Assembly: GCA_963682055.1 (NCBI GenBank)
Contig: OY821743.1
Location: forward strand, 30,180,702 to 30,244,701
Direction: 5' to 3'
Length of the DNA: 64,000 bases
Source of the DNA: Primula veris
Taxonomy: Eukaryota; Streptophyta; Magnoliopsida; Ericales; Primulaceae
The notes under the pieces are model-generated. The model was not told the origin of the DNA and did no database searches. It was given only the letters and a program-made list of their open reading frames with translations. Below are positions 26,101 through 37,696 of the stretch, piece by piece; positions within the stretch are counted from its first letter, which is position 1, and the number at the start of each line of letters is the position of its first letter. Position numbers and translations under genes: made by a program.

Positions 26101-29100
26101 TTCAGTTTTGACTGACACTGCATATTCAAGTGGAAGGGGGTAGTTGGTGGATCATTTCTCATTCATGTATGGTTGTGCTTTTGAGTGGAATCATTTTTTG
26201 GGGGGGCTCTTGGCCTTTAGTTGATACTTGATAGCATTAGTCCTTTTTGTAAAATGTTTACTACAGTCCCTAGAAAGGCAGTAACTAAATCACCAAATAG
26301 GTGTTTTGCAATTATGCCAAATATCTCTTCATCTGAAAATTGTTTTGCTTTCATTAACAATACTTTTGGTGTGGAATATAGGGAAGTCCCTTGTTGCTAT
26401 GGCAGATGTTGATGCAGCTATACAGGAGATGTTCCAGGCTCCTCATATACAAGTAAGTTCTCTCACAACTGTTTATATAAATCTGCTATAAAAGCGCATT
26501 TACGAATTGTTGCTCGGCCAGAAAGCCCGTGGAGGGAGAATATTGTATTATGTCAGCTAATTGAATATAAGACTAAAGAGACACATTCTGTTTTCCTCTT
26601 ATACATGTATTAAAGAGTTCTACATAAAACTTTACCTATATTTTCATAGCTGTATGTGTTATTAGACAATTATCTCAAAGCATCATGGATATATCGCAAT
26701 AGCATTGTATTATGATATTCGTTTATGTACAAGGAACTTGCAAAATATTATCTTCAGCATAGAAGAAAGACGGATATGGGTTTCCGATTTTCCTGCTGTA
26801 GTTCCTTTTGTTCTGTTAACCCTCGATCAAACCCTGGTGGTGAGCAGGGTATACTAAGTCCCTAACCACTTGGGGCAACCAACTCGCTCTTCCTTAATTA
26901 CTAATTAAGTGTATGAACTTTGATTTAAGTTTCTGAAAAAGGAAAAGAGATTTTAAAAATCGGTTTTACCTTTCTACATCAAATTATGTATGTACTTAAA
27001 AACAGGGATGCACTCATGTCTTGTGGTTTTAAACAAAAAACATTATATGTTTTAAGCATAATCAATAACACCATTTTACGAGTAATGACTTTCTTCGAAA
27101 GTCAGTAGGTTTCTATTATACAACAATACCATGTTTACAGTGAAGATTGTCTCTTCATTCTAGATTAAGAACCCAGTGGTGTCATTTAGCGGTTAAACTG
27201 GCGTAGTTTAGCGGAAAATAAGATCCGTTGCTAGTTTATGTTTCATTGTTTCTCATATTTTGTAAAATACAGTCCCTTGCTTCTTTATGCAGATTGAATA
27301 TACATCTGCCTATTGGGTTTCAAAATTATTTTCCGTTTAATATATTAATGAAGAAACTAAAAGCTATACCACTTCAAACATACTCAGCTAATTACTAAAA
27401 GTTATTTTCTTTCCAGGTAATGAAAAGCTGTTCAAAACTGAGTAAGATTTTTTTGGCTGCTATGGTGCATGAGCTCTACAAAACAGGAATGGGTGAAACA
27501 GACTTCGAAAAGGTGACTCTTCTAAAGACTATTTGCATAAGAGTACCTAGGCAAATAGTTTATAACTTTAAATGTTTTATGAAAAATTATGAAATCTAAG
27601 TTTATTTCCTTCATTTCTGGTCATAAATTTTACATATGCCATTTCCACAAATTTTGTTTGCATAATACCAAAAATTATCTCTAAAAGTTCCAAGCTTTTG
27701 TTTCTGTTATAGCATTTCTTACGCGGTTACGCCAAATAAAAATGTTGGAAGTATGAAAATTAATATCTGATGGATAATATTTATATATGCAGTTAGCAAG
27801 CACATTTTCATGTATCTGTTCAAGCAATGGAGAAACATTTCCTGGGTGGGACACCTTGTTGAGAGTGGGGTATGGATTGTTTCCTTCTCTTGTTTTCTTG
27901 TTTCTTTAACATATCTGAACGGATTTGATATGTCGCTGCTCAAAATATATTGAACAGTTTGAGTTCTTTAATTTATTTTATCGATGGTATGCAGCTCAGC
28001 TACCTGTAGCTTCAACAAAAGTTTACCAAATGTTGAAAATGAATAATCTTTTCCAGTGTCTTATATTCTCAACATTGTCATCTTATTTCCAGTTCTAATG
28101 AATCTTCTTTGTCATGAAAGCTATGTAAATATATGAAAACTGTTCATCACTTATTTTGGTGTCTATTCTATCCAGTTCTTTTACTTATTTATAGGTGTAA
28201 TTGGATTTAAAGAATTATAGTATTTATCGAGATTAAGCGGATGAAAAATAGCAGCTTTAATGCATTTAGTTATTTTTTTAATGAATACCATATACGATGA
28301 CGCGAGCTTAGGCCTTATCCTTTACTTTTTTTTCTGCCAGCTGTAAACTTGGTGAATGCAGAATTGTTGTGTGTGAAGCAGGGGCTAAACATAAGCTGCA
28401 GAAGCTACAACTCAATTTCCCGAGGTTTGCAATTTTTTAATGGCTAAAAAAATTATGAATAAATCTCCTTTGATTTGTTGTCCGATCCTATAGGGCCCAA
28501 AATTTGTACTGAATGTTGTCAAGCATTTATCTTATCATTCTAAAATTGGATATCAGGATGTATGATCTAAAGATAGTCACAGAATAAGACTTCTTGTTTA
28601 TATAGCTCATCGTTCTTCTAGGCAGGGGCGAAGCCAGGAAGCTTAGGTGGGGGGTGCTGAAATTACATAGAAACTAATGTTTAGTGAAATAATAAATTAT
28701 GGGGGTGCCAAATTATCATATTTAACACATTTAGTAAAAATACATGGTGAAAATTGAGTTATAAGTTTTGAAGATATGGGGGTGCCGTGGCACCCCATGG
28801 TCTCCACTTAGCTTCCCCCTGCTTCTAGGATAAAGTTGTTCTATATCATTACTTTTATACGCTCTTTTGTATATACAAGGCACTAATCTCAGAACCAATA
28901 TGAAGATTTATAAGCATTTTCATGGGGTCCAACCTGAAAGGTTTCTTAGGATGTTTTTGACTTATATTCATTTAAAAACACAGGGAAGAACCAAAAACAA
29001 TCTGTAATGGTTGAATTATCTCTTTTCGGGTTTGTAAAACTTTTGACCATTGCCATTGGGCCCACCTTTAGATGGTGTTCTGTTTTGTGTTTATAAAAAA

Positions 29101-29476
29101 ATTAAGAACTTGGAAACCCAATCTCTTTACAAAGAAATTATAACACATTTGCAGAAAATTACAAAGGACGAAACCATAAGGAAAACTACAAAGTGTACTT
29201 CATAGATTTCAAATAGTAAATCGTTTTTACTAATTTCTTGACATGGCAAAGCTAATGTATGCTTCAAGTGGGGACTACTTTGACCTGTGACATTTTCATG
29301 TTGTTAATGATAATGTCTTGTGTTTTTTTTTACTAATGATCATTGTTACTTCAAGTGTTTTAAATTTGGCACCAAACATTGATGGAAGCTTTCGGTTTAT
29401 ATTTCATGGCAGTGATGATGTGGCTTTTGCGTTGAAAGACTGCAAGGAACTGCCGTGGTTGGCGAAGTACCTTTGA
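20117..29476 (+). CDS. ORC1: Origin recognition complex subunit 1 (PHD-BAH-AAA+)
   Basis: Largest ORC subunit; with ORC2-6 and CDC6 it binds origins and loads MCM helicase in the nucleus. Exons: 20117-20808, 22752-22887, 23670-23822, 23916-24056, 24144-24295, 24375-24474, 24610-24732, 24843-25004, 25082-25139, 25227-25405, 25504-25621, 26382-26452, 27417-27512, 27793-27869, 28341-28424, 29413-29476. All phases agree, giving 801 residues, near the usual plant length. In order: basic N-terminus with a five-unit repeat (70-119); PHD finger near 150-195 (CRVC, CDDC, FHLKC, CGRC), which in plants reads H3 tails; BAH from about 231; Walker A GVPGTGK near 452-458; Walker B LLIDELD near 541; sensor-1 IANTMD; C-terminal winged helix ending in PWLAKYL. 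The intron after 24732 starts with GC, not GT. E2F control is likely from the upstream site. Confidence 0.95.
20809..22751. repeat. ORC1 intron 1 built from decayed partial copies of exon 1
   Basis: The intron repeats the 3' end of exon 1. The copy at about 21070-21300 resembles the second half of the PHD finger plus the ARTLREKLLSSDL segment, but it has Asp in place of the zinc-binding His, an insertion, and a stop at 21292. A shorter copy at 21490-21580 keeps the same end through CTCGTATCGAG. The adjoining intronic motif TTTCATTTCCATTGACAT recurs near 20877, 21698, 22089, 22306 and 22604. The pattern indicates serial unequal duplication of an exon-intron unit. Confidence 0.85.
28623..28821. 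mobile_element. hAT-type MITE in the last ORC1 intron
   Basis: A 199-base element begins CAGGGGCGAAGC and ends AGCTTCCCCCTG, giving imperfect terminal inverted repeats. It is flanked by a perfect 8-base target-site duplication CTTCTAGG (28615-28622 and 28822-28829). The 8-base duplication and CAGGGG ends are usual for non-autonomous hAT elements. Related but decayed sequences lie near 30800, 40505 and 49745. Confidence 0.88.
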
Positions 29477-31856
29477 CTAGCACTTCTGCATTTGAAATTT
29501 TGCAACTTTATTACTGATTATTGATAACCTATTTGCCGATGGGTTAGACTTCACCATTTTCAATTTATTTATTCCCAATTTATAAAAAAAACAAACTGGG
29601 AATAACATTTATATTGTGGAAGGAATTGCCTGCCAAAGTTTTTTTTTATGTGAGGGCTTTGTAGGCCTAAATCTTGCCTTATGTCACGTATTTTTCTCCA
29701 ACGACTACTGTATGTAAGTTTTTGCACTTATGCTGCCACATTGTCTGAAAAGTGACTAGCGTTTCAAGTTATTCACATACTATTTTATGGGTAACAGGGT
29801 AAGTAAACATCCTAGCTTATTTCTATTAAATAACAGGTTCCTTGATGTTGAACTGAGAACCCGATATTAACGTACGGGCAACGATAGAAAAATCTACCAG
29901 GCAAACAATATTACTGAAAACACACACGCCAAACTATTTCTTTGTAAAAAACACCATAATTTGTAAAATTTGTATGCATCAGAAGTAACTATATTACAAT
30001 AATTTGTTCTTCTTTGGTGCAGACAATAATCTTACTATTTTTAGAAAAGTTCAAAAGTTGAGTTGGAAGGCCCCAAGTTTGCTTTTCAACTGACTTACAA
30101 TCATATACTATGTAAAAAACTAATATGTTCAGTGCATGTTCAAATGTTTATGGTAGCCAAAATGGCTTGCTCTGCATATGTTTTAAGAGTCAATTTATTA
30201 GCTAAATTGTAAGGATGCCTTTTACCAACTTATCAAATGATGTTAGTAACATAATAAGTAAGTAATGCTTAAATTTATTAAAACATTTATCATTTAGCAT
30301 GTTTTAGCATTTTAAATGTTTTTATCACATTGCTTTAGAAAACTAGTTCTAGCAATTGCTAACATAACCCAATAATTAATAAGATCATTCAACTCTGATA
30401 CAAAAATCTATACTATCCTAGTAATAAAGAAAAACAAAAAAAACCCACGTAACAGTTTGTCTTATGGGTGATATAAGTTAGGTTCATATGCTCAAATTTG
30501 AACATATATGAAAATTATGTCTGCATGTGGACAACTTTTATGGATATGTCTACAAATTTTTTAATAAATTAAATACTCAACAAATCCCCATATTCATTCA
30601 TTTTCATTCACTTGATACTATTCATCTTTATCTCTAAAATGATAATGTTATTTTAATTAGTTAGTATCAAAATCTAGCTATACTGTTGTGTAACCTTAGC
30701 AATTTAGCTGCGCCTAACTTTTATATTTGCTAGGAAAATGAATTTTTGGCAGAATTTGTATAACAACTTATGGGAATGCTCTAAGCGTGTACACCTAGTA
30801 GCAGGAGCGAAGTCTGGATCGGTTTATGTGAGGTGTCAAATTATCGTTTTTAACGTATTTTAAAAAAAAATTGTTTGAAAATTTGAAAAAGTCATTATGG
30901 AGTCCTAGCAGTATATGTAACCATTCCTTCAACAATTGCATAGAAAAACCATCATTTCATAATTAATAGGTGTCCATATCTAATAAGGAACAACATGACA
31001 CGGTCACCGTGTTACAGTTATCATTTCCTGGTTCATAGTACAGTCGATTTAATTTAGATGTTGACTATACTCTTATTGAATTGGGTAACAACTATATATC
31101 ATTTTTTATGTTGTTTGGGCTTGGCAGAAAATGTCATGAATGATACTATTGTAAATTAGGCGACAATTTTACTAGTGCAACTTAATGTATTTATTTGTAA
31201 TTACTTATCTGGTGACTAATTAATCGACTATAAAACTTGTGAACGTGTAATGAATTAATCCCTAGACTTGGAACCACTTGGTTGGTTAATATTTCCTGTA
31301 TATATAGTCGTAAGTGTCATCTAAAAACCTAGAGCTACAAGTGAGGTCTTTACAAGAAAAAAATTCATATACCAACAATTTGAAAATTTTGGTAAAGTGA
31401 ATGTCGTTAAATTTTAGTAATCGATAGTTTAACAACCAGATGTTGGTATCTATTTTTTTTTTTTAGTGTGAGAGCCTCAAACCCGATGCATTGCCGACTT
31501 GTCGTTATATCTTTAATAAGAACCATGGACTGAACTTTCTTTTTCTTTAATAAATTTTTTAGGTTTTAATTAAAATAAACATCTTTAATAAGAATCCCTG
31601 TTTTTTTTTTATAAGTAAGAGGCAGATATGTACTAAATGATAATATCTTAAAGTTTTAACTTTTTATTATCTTCCTAGGTACGTACAACTTCAAGTCTGC
31701 AATTGCGGTTTGGTAGTTAAGCAACTCATGATAGTGAGTACGGTGGTTCCTCTCAAATGATTTTTTATAATTAGTGCACCAAATGAGATGTGTCTATTCT
31801 ACTAAACTCGACATTAATTAGGTTGTCAGTTGTCACACTTACTTGTTAGCTAGGAG

Positions 31857-32579
31857 TAGGACCGTAAATGACATAAGCTGTTCATGAAATCGTTCGTGTT
31901 CGGCTCGGCTAATGCTCGGTTCATGTTCGTTCATTTATAAATGAACACGATAATGAACAAGAATATAGTGTTCGTCTATTAAGTGAACTGAACATGAACA
32001 ACCCTCTGTTCGGTTCGTCTAAACTCGTGTTCGTGTAATTATATATAAAGTTTGATAAAATAAAATAAAAATCTATTAATGATGTAACAAAAATTAATGT
32101 CACTACATAATTAATAAACTTATTTATGCTATAATAATATAAATGATATGTTTGTATTATTTTGAACTTATTATGTTAATTTATATCATCATACTATAAA
32201 TACAGTCACCGATTTTATCGTTAAGTATTCAACTCGTTAAAGTAATCATACGTATGTAAAAAAGAATTTATACAATATATAAACTTAAATTATATGTGAA
32301 CTAGTTTATCCTAGTTAACAATATAGTAATATATGATAAAAGAAAAATAAATTTTAAAAAGAAAGAAAAATATATTTTTTTTTCAATTATTAAATGTTTT
32401 GGAAGAAATTAGATGTTCACGAACAACTCGTGTTCGGCTCGTCAAATGTTCGGTTCATGTTCGTCAAATGTTCGTTCGTATTTAAATGAACATGAACCGA
32501 ACATGAACAAATGTTTTAGTTCATGAACTGAACATGAACAGATGATTCTTCGATTCGTTTCGTTTCATTTAGAGCACTA
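31857..32579. mobile_element. Palindromic hAT-like MITE, GTTCGGTTCATG-rich
   Basis: A 723-base element has 15-base ends TAGGACCGTAAATGA and, reversed from the right, TAGTGCTCTAAATGA (11 of 15 matching). It is flanked by near-identical 8-base sequences GCTAGGAG and ACTAGGAG. Both ends are filled with forward and inverted copies of GTTCGGTTCATGTTCG and its complement, including ATTTATAAAT-centred palindromes, so the transcript would fold extensively. The centre is plain AT-rich DNA. Ends and duplication size suggest a hAT non-autonomous element. Confidence 0.75.
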
Positions 32580-34524
32580 ACTAGGAGGCTATGAAATTGT
32601 TTTATGATTTAACAAATTGATCAAATTTTCTTAAAAAAGAGTAACAGTGATGTTAACATATATTCAACCCTTGACTGGATAATATGTTTCTTTTGGAACT
32701 CGTTTTTCTTAATAAATGACTAAAAAAAAGACCTTGCTTGGAGATTACTCGACCAAATTTCCGGTTTAAGTTTCCTTTTCTGCCTGTTAAAACTTTAAAT
32801 GTTCATTGGTTACATTATTTGGATGTATTAGCGGTAAAGTGGGATTAGGTTGGGTCAATGGGTGTACTGCGACAGTACTTAGTTAAGTCAAATATAAAAA
32901 TATAAATTAGTAGTATTCTAAAAAAAAAAAACTACTAGAAAAGTAGCTATACTTCCCTTTTTTCTCATAATAGTAATTTCCCTCTAAATATATCAATGAA
33001 ACTTGAAAAAAAGTTCATAAATCTTATTGAAACTCAGCTCAAAGTAAAAATATTATTATTTCTCTCTAATATATATACCTCTACTTTTATAGCCATTAAA
33101 AAATTAATATTGTAGTGATTTTAAAGTCTAATAACAACAAAAAAAATGTTTAATTAATATATATATATGTCATCTACTCTTGGGTGCTATTATTTTTCTT
33201 CTTCTTAATAGCCATTGATCAGATAATTGCAGTCTAAATGTTTTATTATTGGGTGCTAAATAAGTGTACAAAGAAAATTTGGCATGGTTCTATGTCGACT
33301 TCGAAAACCTAGGCCGAATTCGTTTTGCTAGAAGACATGTCCCGACACCTTGTCCGGTCATATATATACCCCGTATGGGTTATGACTATGTGCAAATCGT
33401 TTTAAGGTATAATTCCGTACTGTGTAATATTGAATAATATGCATCTCAATTATAACTTCACATAACATAACTGTAACAAATTAACCATAGTCCCTTATTA
33501 GTCCAAGGCTATTTCTACATGTTTTGAGCCTTGTTTGTAGGTAATTAAGGCAATATTGTAGCCTTTTTTTTATTTCACATGCATTTGTGTTTGCGATCCA
33601 TCCACATGGGATGGGAGAAAGAGACATAATATGTATCGACAATGGCAAAAGTTAGACGAGAACATGCATGCACTAAATAAGGAAAACTTTATGAATCATA
33701 TATATAATATAATTCATAAATTAGAACATGCACCATCTTATAAGGAAAAAAATAAAAACACAATTCAGCATTAATTTATCATCAACTCTTCTCTTACCTG
33801 CAGCGACAATACTAATTACTAGTATATAAATTGAAAATATATGTTTTTTTTTTAAACATAATCTAAAGATTTCACTTCCCATCTATGAGATTCGAACCCA
33901 CAACCTCATATTTGAGAATGCAACTTCTATCCAGTATTACGATAGGCCTAACCAGACACGAATCTAAGTAAACATTATCGGAGTCCATGACACCCTTGTA
34001 CCTTCAAAATTTATGATTTTTTTACTGAAATTTGTTAAAGAAATATGATAATTTTGCACACTCATATATAATCTATAATTTCACTTAGTATTAGTTTTTA
34101 TGTAAATTCGGAACCCCAATTAATGGTTTTAGTAATATTGTTCATAACATAGACGTATTTAAACATGGAATTACTTATTTATTTGATTTAAGAAAAGGTA
34201 ATACCCACAATTTGATTTAACAAGGTGTCATTTCATAAATGATTAGATGATAACTAAAGACACACAAATTGTAAAGTATTAGATGAGCTACTTGATTATG
34301 CTGTCAATATTGAAGTGCAGTAATCATTCTCGTTAATAATAAAAAAAAATAGTATCGTTGAACATATAGTTTGCTTGAAATTGTTTTTTTTACACTCCAC
34401 ATGCAATTGGTCCCACGCTAACATGTCAAAAATGTCACTTCATCGATCAATTATCATATGATAAGAATAATTTCCAACATTATATGTTTTAATGCACGAA
34501 ACTATATACCACTATCAGACAATG

Positions 34525-34717
34525 CACTACAAAATAATGTTTGATTTAGTGAGAGTCAAAAGCTGTCGCAAGCCCGTCACTAATTTAAAAAGCTGTCACA
34601 AATCTGTCGCAAATTGACTAAACCGTCATAAAGCCGTCACAAAAACCGTCGTTAATAAGCTCGTAACAAAAAATACCGTCATTAATCCCGTCGCTATTTG
34701 AGTATTTTTTTGTAATG
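34525..34717. mobile_element. CACTA-type MITE, copy 1
   Basis: A 193-base element begins CACTACAAAA and ends in a T-run plus GTAATG, a one-base variant of the expected TAGTG. Flanking trinucleotides are ATG and ACG, so the target-site duplication has one mismatch. The inside consists of short repeats of CTGTCACAAA and CCGTCGC. It is closely similar to the copy at 39680-39873. Confidence 0.8.
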
Positions 34718-35404
34718 ACGTGGTGGTTATCTTATTAGGTCCACATATCTCACATTGAGACTATAATTAATTATGCTTGCCTAAAATTTAGGAATTCCCA
34801 GTTCTGACCAGAATTAAAAAATAAAAAGTCGAGATTTTTCTTACATGTATTACGTACAGAACAAATAAGTCATGATTTTATCAAATTTAGGTTAACACAG
34901 TGAGAGCTTCAAGTAATTAATAAACCAATTATAATCATGAATATCTTTTCGATCTTGAATAGTTATTACCTTGTTATTTTATATGTATGGTCACTATGAT
35001 GTGAAAATGGTACAAAATGAAGGTGAGCATAGCCGTATAACAGACCTAACACAAACTTAAAAATATAGATATTTTTTTATTTATGTTTTTATATGTGTAT
35101 TAGCATTCATGAATTTTTTATTTAGTACATATCTATTAAGATCACCAAAATTTGGTGCTAAAATAAATACAATATTTTGAAAGCCTGACACAATTGCATA
35201 TATTTTGTGTGTCTGGAACCGTCTCTGGAGGTGAGTAAATATATGTTAATTTGCATAAATGTTTCGATTAAATATGAGTTAATTGAATAAACGATACTAG
35301 ATGAACCTACACTTGTTAATTATTGCATATAGTGGTAGTCATTGTAGAGAAGTGGACGCATCAGTCTAAAAATAACCAAATCGGGTAGTTTATGGGTGAG
35401 TGGT

Positions 35405-36012
35405 TGTTAGAGTAATTATCATACATCGTCTAGATAATAATCGAACATGCGATTTATAAACAGATATCCATTCTTACCATTACGAGACATTTTAATGGTA
35501 AAACAATATGGATTCTAATATATTATCAGAGCGGGCCATCAATGTTGGGTCTCACCTCCACCCGTTCATTATATCCGTTCGTTTGACCCTTGAAATGTCG
35601 GGATACGAGCGAGGGGAGTGTTAAAGTTATATTATCACACATCGATGTAATATCGATCAACCCTGTGGTTTATAAAGAGTTTCCATTCTTACTATTACGA
35701 TGCATTTTAATGATAAATGAATATGAATTATAATATGTTAGAATAATTATACCACATCGTCTAGATAATAATCGAGCCTGTGCTTTATAAACAGATATCC
35801 ATCTTTACCACTACGAGACCTTTTAATGGTAAAAGAATATGAATTCTAATATGGTATCAGAGCGGGCCTAGGGATGTTGGACTCACCTCCACCCATTTAA
35901 TATGTCCGCTCGTAGGACCCTTGAAATGTCGGGCCATGAGCGATGAATGAGTGTTAGAGTAATTATCTCACATCATCTAGATAATAATCGAGCCTGTGAT
36001 ATCCAAATATTC
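35405..36012 (+). mobile_element. Head-to-tail TRIM retrotransposon array
   Basis: Four terminal repeats of about 116 bases share TGTTAGAGTAATTATC-like starts: 35405-35520, 35619-35735, 35736-35851 and 35952-36012 (truncated). A primer-binding site TGGTATCAGAGC, complementary to initiator tRNA-Met, follows the third repeat at 35852-35863; a mutated form follows the first at 35521. Internal regions of only about 100 bases end in a purine tract (GAGGGGAG at 35611-35618) just before the next repeat. There is no coding capacity. This is the diagnostic layout of terminal-repeat retrotransposons in miniature. The second and third repeats abut directly. Confidence 0.85.
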
Positions 36013-36704
36013 TGTAACGACCCGGCCCCACGGACCGAACCGCCACGCCCGTATCAACAATATTGTCCGCTTTGGCACAACTTTTCAGGGAGGTCACCCA
36101 TCCTGGTACTACTCCAAGTTAAGCACGCTTAACTATGAAGTTTCGTCCTCGTTATTGTGCCGCACGGTTTTAAAAAGCCTTGTTGGTAGGAAATAGATCT
36201 TTAAGCTCTTATACCACACGAGTACTCTCATATCTGGGCGATGTGAAACTGACGCACAACACCGCACCACAGAATTTCCTTCCTGGAAATCTGGGTCGTC
36301 ACAATCACCCCCTCTTTAGGCACGACGTCCTAGTCGGGCACGTTGTCCTTTAGGGATTCACACACACGTGCTAGTCCCCACATTTCCGGTCAGATAGAGG
36401 CTCTGATACCACCTGTAACGACCCGGCCCCACGAACCGAACCGCAACGCCCGTATCAACAATATTGTCCGCTTTGGCACAACTTCCCAGGGGGGTCACCC
36501 ATCCTGGTACTACTCCAAGCTAAGCATGCTTAACTATGTAGTTTCGTCCTCGCTATTGTGCCGCACGATTTTAAAAGGCCTTGTTGGTAGGAAATGGATC
36601 TTTAAGCTCATATACCACACGAGTACTCTCATATCTGTGCGATGTGTGACTGACGCACAACACCGCACCACAGAATTTCCTTCTTGAAAATCTGGGTCGT
36701 CACA
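36013..36704 (-). mobile_element. Complete Cassandra TRIM element with 5S-derived LTRs
   Basis: Two 291-base LTRs (36013-36303 and 36414-36704) flank a 110-base internal region. By eye they differ at about 18 positions. A perfect 5-base target-site duplication TATTC lies at 36008-36012 and 36705-36709. Read on the minus strand, the order is LTR, primer-binding site TGGTATCAGAGCC (36399-36411), purine tract (36304-36317), LTR. Each LTR holds sequence matching the middle and 3' part of plant 5S rRNA in the same orientation: AGTTAAGCGTGCTT (A box) and GGATGGGTGACCTCC (C box). LTRs carrying 5S sequence define the Cassandra family. The element sits in the fourth TRIM repeat. Confidence 0.93.
36087..36130 (-). 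promoter_or_regulatory. 5S-type internal Pol III promoter in the left Cassandra LTR
   Basis: On the minus strand, 36130-36117 reads AGTTAAGCGTGCTT, identical to the plant 5S A box. Around 36102-36088 it reads GGATGGGTGACCTCC, identical to the C box. The right LTR has changes in both (AGCTTAGC-like A box and a T-to-C change beside the C box). The spacing is slightly shorter than in genuine 5S rRNA, and the 5' third of 5S is missing, so this is not an rRNA gene. Confidence 0.8.
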
Positions 36705-37245
36705 TATTCAGCCTGTGATAATAAATATAGATTTTAATAGTGGTGGACTCCATTTTTACGAAAAAGACACATTTAAGCCACCTTTAATTAGAAGAAAATT
36801 AATGCCTACTCATATTTATTCTTTAAAAAATTGTCGTGGTCGGGTTTAATTTATGCGAGTCTCAATTATTTCAGAAGAATCATCATCATTTTCATTACTT
36901 TCGAGTTTTCTTTAAATATTTTCACTTCTCCAGGCATGTCATACGCCCACCAATGCAGTCCTACATGAAGAGACGTCGAATCATGTAGGTAATTAAAGAA
37001 TAAGATAGTGCTGCAAATTAAGGAACAGATCAAACAAATATCGGCTCTGAATGTTTGCTCAAATTGTTTGTTTATATTCGTTCATTTTTGTTTACAAACG
37101 ACCAAATGAATACGAACCGAGCATTTAACGAACAAACAATGACTTTTTAGACTCGGTCACAATTAAGTTATACCCCATCATATATATATATATATATAAA
37201 ACAACCGTCCACTTTTATTATAATATAATTCACACACATATATAT

Positions 37246-37541
37246 ATATTCAAGAAAAGTGACACAAAATATGAGACATACTCAGTATATAATATCACCA
37301 CAATATCAATTAATATACTTATGTTAAAAAAACATTTGTTATATTTGTTACATTTTGTTAGTACTTCTGTGAATAAACTATATAAAGAAGGGTATATTCA
37401 AGAAAAGTGACACAAAATATGAGACATACTCAGTATATAATATCACCACAATATCAATTAATATACTTATGTTAAAAAAACATTTGTTATATTTGTTACA
37501 TTTTGTTAGTACTTCTGTGAATAAACTATATAAAGAAGGGT
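37246..37541. repeat. Exact tandem duplication, 148-base unit
   Basis: Two adjacent copies (about 37246-37393 and 37394-37541) run from ATATTCAAGAAAAGTGACAC to CTATATAAAGAAGGG. I saw no differences between them, so the duplication is very recent or homogenised. Nothing in the unit looks coding. The segment CTGTGAATAAACT near the end of each copy also occurs in the palindromic element just downstream. Confidence 0.9.
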
Positions 37542-37555
37542 TTCGAATCTGCATA

Positions 37556-37696
37556 AAAACTAGAGTTTATTCACAAATCACAGGTATATCTATAATCATT
37601 CTTTAATTTCACATAGTATTAATCATTCACATAATATTTGTTACACTTCAATTAAAGAATGATTAATACTTAAACCTGTGAATAAACTCTAGTTTC
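37556..37696. mobile_element. Small palindromic MITE-like element
   Basis: Perfect 18-base inverted ends (37557-37574 and 37678-37695, AAACTAGAGTTTATTCAC) enclose a second inverted pair AATCATTCTTTAATT and AATTAAAGAATGATT. Most of the 140 bases could form one hairpin. No target-site duplication was resolved. Confidence 0.7.

Noticed and set aside
36061..36130. Possible 5S rRNA gene
   Set aside because: Only the middle and 3' part of 5S is present, within paired LTRs with target-site duplication; it is a Cassandra element, not an rRNA locus.
35947..36687. Open reading frames of 61-114 residues with repeated peptide segments
   Set aside because: They lie in the 5S-derived Cassandra LTRs and TRIM repeat, read against the element's direction, and resemble no protein; the repetition comes from the two LTRs.
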